Assembly: GCF_030929595.1 (NCBI RefSeq)
Contig: NZ_JAVFVR010000004.1
Coordinates: forward strand, 1 to 64,000
DNA: 64,000 nt
Reading direction: 5' to 3'
Source: Flavobacterium sp. LHD-85
GTDB lineage: Bacteria; Bacteroidota; Bacteroidia; Flavobacteriales; Flavobacteriaceae
The notes below the pieces were generated by a model. The model was not told the DNA's origin, ran no database searches, and saw nothing but the letters and a program-made list of their open reading frames with translations. Numbering within the stretch: position 1 is the stretch's first letter; every line of letters starts with the position of its first letter. A program made the position numbers and the translations under genes. Of the stretch, positions 44,178-52,356 are shown piece by piece.

Positions 44178-45143
44178 ATGTTAAAAGTAGGAGTTTTAGG
44201 TGCTGGTCATCTTGGTAAAATACATTTACGCTTATTACAACAATCTGACAAATACGAATTAGTTGGATTTTACGACGAAAATCAAGAAAATGCCGAAAAA
44301 ATCTCAAAAGAGTTTGGCTATAAAAACTTCAGCACAATTGCAAAACTCATTCACGCTGTCGACGTGATTGACATTGTAACTCCAACTCTTTCACACTACA
44401 AATGTGCTAAGGTTGCGATCAAATCTGGAAAACATATCTTTATTGAAAAACCAATTGCCAATACGGTAGAAGAAGCTGAAGAAATTATTGCTTTAGCCAA
44501 AGAATACAATGTGAAAGGACAAGTTGGTCATGTAGAGCGCTTTAATCCCGCTTTTATTGCTACAAAAAACATGATCGAAAATCCGATGTTTATAGAAACA
44601 CATCGTTTGGCAGAATTTAATCCGCGTGGTACAGACGTTCCTGTGGTTTTAGATTTAATGATTCATGATATTGACGCTATTTTAAGCGTTGTTAATTCAA
44701 AAGTAAAAGATATTCACGCAAGCGGTGTATCTGTAATTAGTGATACTCCAGATATTGCCAATGCTAGAATCGAATTCGAAAATGGCTGTGTTGCCAATTT
44801 AACGGCAAGTAGAATTTCGTTGAAAAATATGCGTAAATCACGTTTCTTTCAAAAAGACGCTTATATTTCTGTTGACTTTTTAGAGAAAAAATGTGAAGTA
44901 GTCCGTATGAAAGACGCGCCAGAAGTTCCTGGGGATTTTGATATGATTTTGCAAAATGCCGAGGGAATTAAAAAACAAATCTATTTCACAAATCCTGATG
45001 TAGAGCACAACAATGCAATTTTAGATGAGTTAAATTCATTTGCAGATGCCATTAACAATGATACAACTCCAGTCGTAACACTTGAGCAGGCAACTGATGC
45101 ATTGCGCGTAGCTTATCAGATTATTGATTGTTTCAATAAATAG
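44178..45143 (+). CDS. Gfo/Idh/MocA-family oxidoreductase
   Basis: The 321-residue protein has an N-terminal Rossmann domain (VGVLGAGHLGKIHLRLLQQS), the family EKP motif in HIFIEKPIANTVEEAEEIIA, and a C-terminal alpha/beta domain (VPVVLDLMIHDIDAILSVV) with a likely catalytic His pair. It should oxidise or reduce a sugar or related compound with NAD(P). The substrate is not evident. It precedes 3-hydroxybutyryl-CoA dehydrogenase, separated by a strong inverted repeat. Confidence 0.88.
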   Translation: MLKVGVLGAGHLGKIHLRLLQQSDKYELVGFYDENQENAEKISKEFGYKNFSTIAKLIHAVDVIDIVTPTLSHYKCAKVAIKSGKHIFIEKPIANTVEEAEEIIALAKEYNVKGQVGHVERFNPAFIATKNMIENPMFIETHRLAEFNPRGTDVPVVLDLMIHDIDAILSVVNSKVKDIHASGVSVISDTPDIANARIEFENGCVANLTASRISLKNMRKSRFFQKDAYISVDFLEKKCEVVRMKDAPEVPGDFDMILQNAEGIKKQIYFTNPDVEHNNAILDELNSFADAINNDTTPVVTLEQATDALRVAYQIIDCFNK

Positions 45144-45167
45144 TTTTAAAAAAGTAATCAAAATAAA

Positions 45168-45207
45168 TAGCCACGAATTCACGAATTATTTGGTGAATTC
45201 GTGGCTA
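45168..45207. repeat. 15-bp inverted repeat AGCCACGAATTCAC
   Basis: The arms 45168-45182 and 45193-45207 are perfect reverse complements around a ten-base loop. The GCCACGAATT half-site also occurs near 25948, and its inverse near 26073. There is no T-run, so it is a dispersed repeat more than a terminator. Confidence 0.85.
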
Positions 45208-45233
45208 AATCATAAAAAAATATCTAGCATAAA

Positions 45234-46121
45234 ATGAAAACAATAGCTGTAATTGGAGCAGGAACAATGGGTAACGGAATTGCTCATACCTTTGCGCAAA
45301 GCGGATTTACCGTAAAACTAATCGATGTTTCTGAAAAATCATTAGATAAAGGAATGGCAACTATTGCTGCCAACTTAGATCGTATGTTATCTAAAGGAAC
45401 CATCACCCAAGAAGATGTTGCTAAAACTATTACTAACATTATTACGTATACAGACTTAAAAGACGGAGTTGTTGGCGTTGATTTAGTAGTTGAAGCAGCA
45501 ACTGAAAACGTTGAGTTAAAACTGAACATCTTCAAGCAACTGAATGAATATTGCTCTCACAATACGATTTTAGCAACCAATACTTCTTCAATTTCAATCA
45601 CACAAATTGGAGCTGTTGTAGCGCATCCTGAACGTGTTATCGGAATGCACTTTATGAATCCGGTACCGATTATGAAATTGGTAGAAATCATCCGCGGATA
45701 CAATACAAGCGATGAAGTGACTAAAATCATCATGGATTTATCTGAAAAATTAGGTAAAGTTCCTGTAGAAGTAAACGACTATCCAGGTTTTGTGGCAAAC
45801 AGAATTTTGATGCCAATGCTAAACGAAGCAATTGAAACGTTATACAATGATGTTGCAGGAGTATACGAAATTGACACGGTTATGAAATTAGGAATGGGGC
45901 ATCCAATGGGACCATTGCAATTAGCAGATTTTATTGGACTTGACGTTTGTCTTGCCATTCTAAACGTAATGTACGACGGATTCAAAAATCCCAAATATGC
46001 TCCATGCCCACTTTTAGTAAACATGGTGAGAGCTGGAAAACTGGGAGTAAAATCTGGTGAAGGTTTTTATGATTACAGCGAAAGCAAAAAGGCTGAGAAA
46101 ATTTCGAAGCAGTTTTTATAA
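45234..46121 (+). CDS. 3-hydroxybutyryl-CoA dehydrogenase
   Basis: The 295-residue protein begins with the NAD motif IAVIGAGTMGNGIAHTFAQS. It carries the catalytic His region RVIGMHFMNPVPIMKLVEII, then the C-terminal helical domain with YPGFVANRILMPMLNEAI and GMGHPMGPLQLADFIGLDVC. It reduces acetoacetyl-CoA or oxidises 3-hydroxyacyl-CoA in short-chain fatty acid metabolism. A YggS-family gene follows 12 bases later. Confidence 0.94.
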   Translation: MKTIAVIGAGTMGNGIAHTFAQSGFTVKLIDVSEKSLDKGMATIAANLDRMLSKGTITQEDVAKTITNIITYTDLKDGVVGVDLVVEAATENVELKLNIFKQLNEYCSHNTILATNTSSISITQIGAVVAHPERVIGMHFMNPVPIMKLVEIIRGYNTSDEVTKIIMDLSEKLGKVPVEVNDYPGFVANRILMPMLNEAIETLYNDVAGVYEIDTVMKLGMGHPMGPLQLADFIGLDVCLAILNVMYDGFKNPKYAPCPLLVNMVRAGKLGVKSGEGFYDYSESKKAEKISKQFL

Positions 46122-46133
46122 AAAAGAAATATC

Positions 46134-46793
46134 ATGTCGATTCAATCGAATTTAAATACAATTAAAGCAACTTTACCTGAACATGTAACTCTTGTTGCCG
46201 TTTCAAAAACAAAACCTGTTTCAGACTTGATGCAGGCTTATGAAGCCGGCCAGCGTATTTTTGGAGAAAACAAAATTCAGGAAATGACTGAGAAATGGGA
46301 ACAAATGCCAAAAGATATTCAATGGCATATGATTGGTCATGTTCAGTCCAATAAAGTCAAATTTATGGCGCCGTATGTCACTTTGATTCACGGCGTTGAC
46401 AGTTTGAAATTATTGCAGGAAATCAATAAACAAGCTTTAAAAAATAATAGAATTATAGATTGTCTCCTTCAAATTTATATTGCTGAAGAAGAATCTAAAT
46501 TTGGTTTGGACGAAAACGAATTAAATGAACTTTTAACTTCTCCAGAGTTTAAAGAATTAAAAAATATTCGTATCTTAGGTTTAATGGGAATGGCAACTTT
46601 CACAGAAGACCAAAACCAGATTAAAAAAGAATTTACCCATTTAAAATCCATTTTTGATTCGATAAAAGATCTGCAAACAGAAAACTGCAGTCTGAACACG
46701 ATATCAATGGGAATGTCTGGAGATTATCAATTAGCCATTGAATGCGGAAGCACAATGGTTCGCATTGGAAGCAGCATTTTTGGCGGGCGTTAA
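46134..46793 (+). CDS. YggS/PLPBP-family pyridoxal phosphate homeostasis protein
   Basis: The 219-residue single-domain alanine-racemase-fold protein has the PLP lysine in LVAVSKTKPVSDLMQAYEAG. Also present are FGENKIQEMTEKWEQMP, QWHMIGHVQSNKVKFM, GLMGMATFT and the phosphate site SMGMSGDYQLAIECGSTMVR. Members bind PLP without catalysis and influence vitamin B6 and amino-acid balance. It is probably co-transcribed with the dehydrogenase upstream. Confidence 0.93.
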   Translation: MSIQSNLNTIKATLPEHVTLVAVSKTKPVSDLMQAYEAGQRIFGENKIQEMTEKWEQMPKDIQWHMIGHVQSNKVKFMAPYVTLIHGVDSLKLLQEINKQALKNNRIIDCLLQIYIAEEESKFGLDENELNELLTSPEFKELKNIRILGLMGMATFTEDQNQIKKEFTHLKSIFDSIKDLQTENCSLNTISMGMSGDYQLAIECGSTMVRIGSSIFGGR

Positions 46794-46802
46794 TACCTGC
46801 CG

Positions 46803-46828
46803 TAAAGACGCACTGCAGTGCGCCTCTA
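46803..46828. repeat. Palindrome around CGCACTGCAGTGCG
   Basis: CGCACTGCAGTGCG (46809-46822) is a perfect 14-bp palindrome flanked by partly pairing GTAAAG/CCTCTAC. It is followed by an ACTGAATACT-type tandem tract running to the TTG start of the next gene at 46867. Confidence 0.8.
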
Positions 46829-46866
46829 CAAACTGAATACTAAAAACTGAACACTGAATACTGAAT

Positions 46867-48228
46867 TTGTACGCGATATTAGACATAGAAACCACTGGGG
46901 GACAATTTAATGAAGAGGGAATTACTGAAATCGCCATCTACAAATTTGACGGACATGAAGTAGTTGACCAATTCATCAGCCTTGTCAATCCCGAAATTCC
47001 GATTCAGCCTTTTGTAGTAAAACTGACAGGAATAAACAATGCAATGTTGCGTTCTGCTCCAAAATTCTACGAAGTTGCTAAACGAATTATAGAAATTACC
47101 ACAGATTGCGTTATTGTCGCTCACAATGCTTCATTTGACTATAGAATTCTACGCACAGAATTCAGACGTTTAGGCTATGATTTTGAAGCTAAAACACTTT
47201 GTACAGTAGAATTAGCAAAAAAACTAATTCCAGAACAGCCATCTTACAGTTTAGGAAAACTAGTCCGTTCACTTGGAATTCCAATGGCCGATAGACATCG
47301 CGCCAGCGGAGATGCTATGGCAACAACCAAGCTTTTCAAAATGCTTCTAGAAAAAGACACTGAGAAAACAATCGTAAAAGATTTTATAAAACTAGAAGTC
47401 GAAAAAGGGATCTCACCAAAATTCTTGGATATTTTAAATCAAATGCCAGCTAAAACAGGCGTTTATTATATCTACAAAGAAGACGGAACTTTAATTTACA
47501 TTGGCAAAAGCCAAAACATCAAAAAAAGAGTCAATCAGCATTTTACAGGAGTTACAACCAAAAGCAAACGAATTCAGGCAGAAGTTTTCACCATCACTTA
47601 CGATGAAACCGGAAGCGAATTAATTGCTCTTTTAAAAGAAAGTGAAGAAATCAAGGTAAACAGACCAAGATACAATCGTGCACAGCGCAAAACCATTTTT
47701 CAATATGCCTTGTATTCTGAAAAAGATGCAAACGGCTACATCAATTTAAAACTGGAAAAAGCAGACGGACGTAAAAAAGAAATTACTTCCTACGCTTCTT
47801 TGCAGGAAGGAAAAAATGCACTTTTTAAGATTACGGCAAAATATCATTTGTGCCAAAAACTGACAGGTTTATACCAAACCAAAAAAGAATGTTTTCAGTA
47901 CAAAATCAAAGAATGTGATGGCGCTTGTATTGGCGAAATTACTCCAGAAATTTACAATTTGAGAGTACAGCAATTCATCTCCGAAAATAGTTTTGAGAAT
48001 AAAAGCATGGTTCTTATCGATAGAGGGAGAAATGTAAACGAACGAAGTGCAATCTTGATCGAAAACGGAATTTACAAAGGTTACGCCTATTACGATCTTA
48101 ATTATCAAATCACAAATATCGATATCTTAAAAAACATTCTGGTTCCGATGCAACACAATCGCGATGTAAAGAATATTATTCAGAGCTACATCCGTAAAAG
48201 CAAATCATTAAAAATACTTCATTTTTAA
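46867..48228 (+). CDS. DnaQ-like exonuclease fused to a UvrC-type GIY-YIG nuclease
   Basis: The 453-residue protein joins a DEDDh 3'-5' exonuclease (about 1-165) to a GIY-YIG endonuclease domain (about 197-280). The exonuclease has DIETTG (Asp6, Glu8), VIVAHNASFDYRIL and HRASGDAMATTKLF. The GIY-YIG part has TGVYYIYKEDGTLIYIGKSQ and IKKRVNQHFTGV. A C-terminal ~170-residue region has ECDGACIGEI. This resembles the DnaQ-Cho/UvrC-N fusions seen in other bacteria. It starts at TTG: no ATG precedes DIETTG and the motif must be included. Likely DNA repair or proofreading. Confidence 0.88.
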   Translation: MYAILDIETTGGQFNEEGITEIAIYKFDGHEVVDQFISLVNPEIPIQPFVVKLTGINNAMLRSAPKFYEVAKRIIEITTDCVIVAHNASFDYRILRTEFRRLGYDFEAKTLCTVELAKKLIPEQPSYSLGKLVRSLGIPMADRHRASGDAMATTKLFKMLLEKDTEKTIVKDFIKLEVEKGISPKFLDILNQMPAKTGVYYIYKEDGTLIYIGKSQNIKKRVNQHFTGVTTKSKRIQAEVFTITYDETGSELIALLKESEEIKVNRPRYNRAQRKTIFQYALYSEKDANGYINLKLEKADGRKKEITSYASLQEGKNALFKITAKYHLCQKLTGLYQTKKECFQYKIKECDGACIGEITPEIYNLRVQQFISENSFENKSMVLIDRGRNVNERSAILIENGIYKGYAYYDLNYQITNIDILKNILVPMQHNRDVKNIIQSYIRKSKSLKILHF

Positions 48229-48258
48229 CAAATCTAAACTTTCATTATCTTTAAGGAT

Positions 48259-49098
48259 ATGAAAAACAATAAATCACAATACGAAATCTTTAGAGAAAAA
48301 GTCAAAATCGTTCTGTATGGCACCAATACCATATTAGGCAGAATGTTCGATTTAGTATTGCTGGGTTTAATTTTACTAAGCGTACTTTTAATAATGCTCG
48401 ATACCGTTGAAGGCATAAGCGCTAAATATCACGATCAATTATTGATATGCGAATGGGTAATCACCATATTTTTTACCATAGAATATGCACTGAGAATTAT
48501 CTCAATCCAAAAACCCGTTAAATATATTTTCAGCTTTTACGGAATCATCGATTTGCTGGCCGTTTTGCCTATGTATTTGTCTATCTTTTTACCTGGCGCG
48601 AGCATTCTATCAATCGTAAGAGCATTGCGTTTTCTCCGATTATTCAAAATTTTGCATATTCCGCAAATCAACCATCAATCCCTGCAATTAAAAGAAGCTA
48701 TAGAGGCCAGCAAAGAAAAAATTCTGGTTTTCATTTATTTCGTCTTAATCAGCACCGTAATCATCGGCACAATAATGTATCTGGTTGAGGGTCGGGAATC
48801 AGGATTTACCAGTATTCCAATGGGAATTTACTGGACAATTGTAACCCTAACAACAGTTGGTTACGGAGACATTTCACCGCAAACTCCGTTAGGACAGTTT
48901 ATAGCAGCGTTTGTAATGATTTTAGGTTACGGAATCATCGCCGTTCCAACCGGAATTGTAACTGCCGAATTTGCCAAAAGCAGTTTAAGAAACAACTCTG
49001 TAAGCGGTAAAAAAATATGCAGAAAATGCCAGTCTCAAGTTCATTTTGACAATGCCAAATATTGTTACGAATGCGGAACTGAATTGCCAAATAATTAA
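48259..49098 (+). CDS. Voltage-gated-like potassium channel with C-terminal zinc ribbon
   Basis: The 279-residue protein has six transmembrane segments. An S4-like helix, SIVRALRFLRLFKILHI, carries regular arginines, and the pore has the filter TTVGYGD (198-204). After S6 it ends in a zinc-ribbon-like module with CxxC pairs (Cys254, 257, 269, 272: ICRKCQSQVHF and YCYECGTEL). Bacterial Kv/ion-transport channels commonly lack such a tail. It may be regulatory, but that is inference. Confidence 0.88.
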   Translation: MKNNKSQYEIFREKVKIVLYGTNTILGRMFDLVLLGLILLSVLLIMLDTVEGISAKYHDQLLICEWVITIFFTIEYALRIISIQKPVKYIFSFYGIIDLLAVLPMYLSIFLPGASILSIVRALRFLRLFKILHIPQINHQSLQLKEAIEASKEKILVFIYFVLISTVIIGTIMYLVEGRESGFTSIPMGIYWTIVTLTTVGYGDISPQTPLGQFIAAFVMILGYGIIAVPTGIVTAEFAKSSLRNNSVSGKKICRKCQSQVHFDNAKYCYECGTELPNN

Positions 49099-49102
49099 TT
49101 TT

Positions 49103-49245
49103 AGAAGCTAATCCAGCTGTACATTCCAACTCCTCCTTATATTTGTAATTTTTTAAGGCATAAAAGGAGCTTCCGTTGGTCGCTCTTTTACACCAAAAAA
49201 ATGCAACAAATATAAGTCCGGGGTTTCCATTTCCATCTGGGCTAA
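49103..49245 (-). ncRNA. Candidate structured intergenic RNA element (family member 2)
   Basis: This element fills almost all of the channel-miaA gap. On the minus strand it begins AGCCCAGATGGAAATG and ends AATGTACAGCTGGATTAGC. The arms ACTTATATTTGT and ACAAATATAAG (49206-49216 with 49136-49146) form an 11-bp helix closing a loop with a further hairpin, GAGCGACC-AACGG-AAGCTC. Ends and layout match the 13077-13158 element. On the plus strand it would be the 5' UTR of miaA. Function is unknown. Confidence 0.45.
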
Positions 49246-49250
49246 AAAAT

Positions 49251-50171
49251 ATGAAGTACCTAATTACCATTGTCGGACCAACAGCTATAGGCAAAACAGC
49301 CTTGAGTATTGCTTTGGCACAACATTTTAAATGTGAAATCGTTTCTTGCGATAGCCGTCAGTTTTTCAAAGAAATGACCATCGGAACTGCCGTTCCCAAT
49401 CAGGAAGAACTAAATGCTGCCAAACATCATTTCATTCAAAACAAATCTATTTTCGAAAATTACACTGTTGGCGATTACGAAAAAGAAGCTTTAGCCAAAA
49501 TTGAAAAATTATTTCAAAACAATGATTTTGCAATTCTTATTGGTGGTTCAGGATTATACGTTGATGCTATTTTAAAAGGTTTTGACGAGTTCCCAGAAAT
49601 CGATCCGAAAGTTCGCGCTGAAGTAAATTCAAATTATGAAAAACTTGGAATTGAATATCTTCAAGAACAACTGAAAAATTTAGATCCAGAATATTATCAG
49701 AAAATAACAGCCGAAAATCCACAAACACTCCAGAACCCGCAACGAATGATGCGCTTTGTAGAAGTTTGCATTGGCTCTCAAAAACCATATTCTTCATTTT
49801 TGAATCTGAAGAAAAACAAAAGGAACTTTACTCCTATTTTAGTTGGTTTAGATGCGGATAGAGAGATAATTTACAATAGAATAAATCAGCGTGTCGATAT
49901 TATGATGGATACGGGATTGCTGGAAGAAGCCAAATCACTTTATCCTAACAAAGAGTTAAATGCTTTACAAACGGTCGGTTATCGAGAATTATTTAGTTAT
50001 TTTGACGGAGAATTCACTTTGCCTTTCGCAATTGAAGAAATAAAAAAGAACACACGAAGATTTTCCAAAAGGCAGTTAACATGGTTCAAACGAAACGAAA
50101 ACACAAAATGGTTCGACTACGCAACAGATAGAAAAGAAATTATTAATTACATAAAGAATCTTCTAAAGTAA
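49251..50171 (+). CDS. miaA: tRNA dimethylallyltransferase
   Basis: MiaA adds the isopentenyl group to A37 of tRNAs reading UNN codons. The 306-residue protein begins MKYLITIVGPTAIGKT with the Walker A loop. It contains EIVSCDSRQFFKEMTIGTAV, LIGGSGLYVDAIL and ALQTVGYRELFSYFDGE. The start at 49251 is used because the 25 upstream codons lie in the intergenic repeat element. miaE in this window acts later on the same nucleotide; miaB is not in the window. Confidence 0.95.
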   Translation: MKYLITIVGPTAIGKTALSIALAQHFKCEIVSCDSRQFFKEMTIGTAVPNQEELNAAKHHFIQNKSIFENYTVGDYEKEALAKIEKLFQNNDFAILIGGSGLYVDAILKGFDEFPEIDPKVRAEVNSNYEKLGIEYLQEQLKNLDPEYYQKITAENPQTLQNPQRMMRFVEVCIGSQKPYSSFLNLKKNKRNFTPILVGLDADREIIYNRINQRVDIMMDTGLLEEAKSLYPNKELNALQTVGYRELFSYFDGEFTLPFAIEEIKKNTRRFSKRQLTWFKRNENTKWFDYATDRKEIINYIKNLLK

Positions 50172-50222
50172 AATCCAATCTTTTTTCTATAATCTTTACT
50201 CTTTTCTCTAAAAAAATAAAAA

Positions 50223-50969
50223 ATGCCTATATCACCAAATTTCACATCAGTTCTAAGCAAAGACTGGGAAATTAATTTCACGCAGTGCACACCAAACGGC
50301 TATTTAAAATATACCGATTTATGCAATCTTTTACAACTTACAGCTGCTGCACATTCTGAAGTTGGCGGAATCAGCTTTACAGATATGCAGGAATTTGACC
50401 AAGCATGGGTTTTAAGTCGCATGCGTGTTGAAATTACTGCTTTACCGAAATGGCAAGATATTGTAACGGTAAAAACTTGGATTAATAGTCTTGAAAATTC
50501 ACGTTCTGTTCGTGCGCTTGAGATGTATGTAAACGGAAAAAAGATTGTTGGAAGCGAAACTTATTGGGCTGTTTTTAATACAAAAGCCCGCCGTCCAGAA
50601 GCTTTGGCACTTCCTTTTGAACATTTCGAATTGTTTCCTGAAAAAAGAGCCACAGAAGAAGGTTTTTCAAAAATAAACATTAATCACGAAAAAGAAGCTG
50701 TTTTCGAAAAAACAGTCTATTTATCAGATTTAGACATTGTAAATCACGTAAATAATGTAAAATATTTAGAATGGTGCCTTGATCATGTTGATCCAAAAAG
50801 AATCATGAAACAAGAAGTAAAAAGTTTCGAGATGAATTTCATGAAAGAACTTTCATTACAAGATAATGTTGTAATTCACGAAAGTGAGGATGATGATCAT
50901 ACAACAGCAACTTTCAGCATTACAAAAGGCGAAAAAACTTGTTTTGCTTTAGAATTAAATTGGAAATAA
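50223..50969 (+). CDS. Acyl-[acyl-carrier-protein] thioesterase
   Basis: The 248-residue protein is a tandem hotdog-fold FatA/FatB-type thioesterase that releases fatty acids from ACP. Recognisable parts are GYLKYTDLCNLLQLTAAAHS, WVLSRMRVEITALPKWQDIV and the second hotdog YLSDLDIVNHVNNVKYLEWC. The last holds the Asp-Asn-His active-site residues. The length is close to bacterial acyl-ACP thioesterases. It lies about 50 bases after miaA and may share its transcript. Confidence 0.92.
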   Translation: MPISPNFTSVLSKDWEINFTQCTPNGYLKYTDLCNLLQLTAAAHSEVGGISFTDMQEFDQAWVLSRMRVEITALPKWQDIVTVKTWINSLENSRSVRALEMYVNGKKIVGSETYWAVFNTKARRPEALALPFEHFELFPEKRATEEGFSKININHEKEAVFEKTVYLSDLDIVNHVNNVKYLEWCLDHVDPKRIMKQEVKSFEMNFMKELSLQDNVVIHESEDDDHTTATFSITKGEKTCFALELNWK

Positions 50970-50987
50970 ATCTTGACAGGCAACTGT

Positions 50988-51082
50988 CCCGCAAGGTTTT
51001 CAAAACCTTGTAGGTATTTCACTGTAGTTAAAAATGGTAGATTCTAAATAACAAACCTACAAGGTTTTGAAAACCTTGCGGG
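50988..51082. repeat. Exact 27-bp inverted repeat made of palindromic arms
   Basis: The segment 50988-51014 (beginning CCCGCAAGGTTTTCAAAACC) is the exact reverse complement of 51056-51082, with 41 bases between them. Each arm is itself a near-palindrome centred on AAGGTTTT/AAAACCTT. The repeat lies between the thioesterase gene and the terminator at 51097. Confidence 0.9.
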
Positions 51083-51096
51083 AAATTGTACTAAAT

Positions 51097-51128
51097 AAAA
51101 AAAGATGCAAATTGCATCTTTTTTTTTA
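51097..51128. terminator. Bidirectional terminator of the thioesterase gene and the rtcB-prfH operon
   Basis: AAGATGCAA and TTGCATCTT pair with almost no loop, flanked by an A-run and a nine-T run. It closes the minus-strand repair operon and the convergent thioesterase gene. Confidence 0.85.
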
Positions 51129-51134
51129 CGAAAA

Positions 51135-51668
51135 TCATTTCGATTTCTTTTTAGAACCTTTCTTAGACTTCGTCTCTTTTTCCTTTTTTAGCAAATCCAT
51201 TTTACCTTTAATTCTTTTCTCAACTTCACTAATTCCTGAATCATAGTCATGTTGAATAGAATATAATTTTGCTTGCTTAATTTCTTTTAAAGCCTCTCTA
51301 AATTTATGCTGCACTTCTAACAAAATTGCTTTCTTAATATAAATCTCCGATTTATTGATTCCTTTCACTGTCAAAGCAAAATCAATTAATTTCTGTGCTT
51401 CTTCATAATCTTCGTTTAAAATCAACGTTTTTAAATAATACGGATATACTTCAAGAGCATGAATATTAATCGCTAAAGCTTGCTGAAAATAAGATTTCGC
51501 TTCTTCATAATTCATTAATTGCTCTGCCTGAATTCTTCCGTACAAACACAACACCATCGTGTTTTTATCATCATAAGAAAAAGCATAATCTAAAGATTCA
51601 ATTGTTCCTTCCAACCAAAACGGATAATTATCCAAGGCTTGAAAAAGGTATTTATCAGTTGTTTTCAT
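51135..51668 (-). CDS. TPR-repeat protein in the rtcB-prfH operon
   Basis: The 177-residue cytoplasmic protein has about three tetratricopeptide units: [20 protein letters not shown] read with its neighbours, [20 protein letters not shown] and [21 protein letters not shown] basic coiled tail follows ([19 protein letters not shown]). The start overlaps prfH by 14 bases, so it is translated from the same mRNA. TPRs imply a protein-binding adaptor, and the Lys-rich tail suggests RNA or ribosome contact. Both are inference. Confidence 0.8.
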   Translation of the reverse strand: MKTTDKYLFQALDNYPFWLEGTIESLDYAFSYDDKNTMVLCLYGRIQAEQLMNYEEAKSYFQQALAINIHALEVYPYYLKTLILNEDYEEAQKLIDFALTVKGINKSEIYIKKAILLEVQHKFREALKEIKQAKLYSIQHDYDSGISEVEKRIKGKMDLLKKEKETKSKKGSKKKSK

Positions 51669-52344
51669 TTCTTAGGTCATTTTTTAATTTCTGACGAGTT
51701 TCTTTGTAGCTTTTCTCTACTTTATTCTTTTTAAAATCACTTCCAGTAAAAACTCTCACCAGATTTCCGCGCTCCACATTAAGCTGATTTTCCCATTGTT
51801 TCCCTACGTGATTTTTAAGCTGAAGCAATTTCTCGTCTTCAAGTTTTTTAATTAATCTTTCTGTTGCCAATTTCTTGTTTTGGTGCTGAGAACGGCTGTC
51901 CATCGCGACAACGGCAATTCCTGTTGGAATATGAGTTGCTCGAATAGCAGAACTAACTTTATTCACATGCTGCCCTCCTGCTCCCGAGCTTCGCATTGCC
52001 TGGTATTGAATATCGTTTTCAGAAAACGAGTTATTTCTCTGCTGTTCGATTTCAAAGATTCCAATAAACCAGTTTTTACGTTTGTGCATTTTCCTAAACT
52101 GACTCTGACCAATCCATTGAACCGTTCCTATCCAAGAATTCACAAATTGATCTGCATTTTTTCCTTTTATAGCGATCGATGCTGTTTCCACAGTTCCATT
52201 TTCAGTTCCCGCTTCTCTTTGCAGTAAAACTGTTTCCAGTTGGTGTTCTTGTGCTTCTTCCAAAACTTTTTTAAGCACTTGGGCAACAACCCAAGTGCAT
52301 TCTGCAGGTCCGCGACCCGCTGTTATCTGAATTATTCTTTCCAT
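51655..52344 (-). CDS. prfH: Peptide chain release factor homologue PrfH
   Basis: PrfH is a release-factor paralogue that hydrolyses peptidyl-tRNA on ribosomes with a damaged decoding centre, according to published work on the RtcB-PrfH pair. The 229-residue protein lacks the N-terminal domain of RF1/RF2. It has the catalytic [20 protein letters not shown] (GGQ at 123-125), preceded by a shortened region that replaces the stop-codon recognition part. It lies 12 bases after rtcB and overlaps the TPR gene. Confidence 0.93.
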   Translation of the reverse strand: MERIIQITAGRGPAECTWVVAQVLKKVLEEAQEHQLETVLLQREAGTENGTVETASIAIKGKNADQFVNSWIGTVQWIGQSQFRKMHKRKNWFIGIFEIEQQRNNSFSENDIQYQAMRSSGAGGQHVNKVSSAIRATHIPTGIAVVAMDSRSQHQNKKLATERLIKKLEDEKLLQLKNHVGKQWENQLNVERGNLVRVFTGSDFKKNKVEKSYKETRQKLKNDLRNENN

Positions 52345-52356
52345 TTCAAATCTTTT

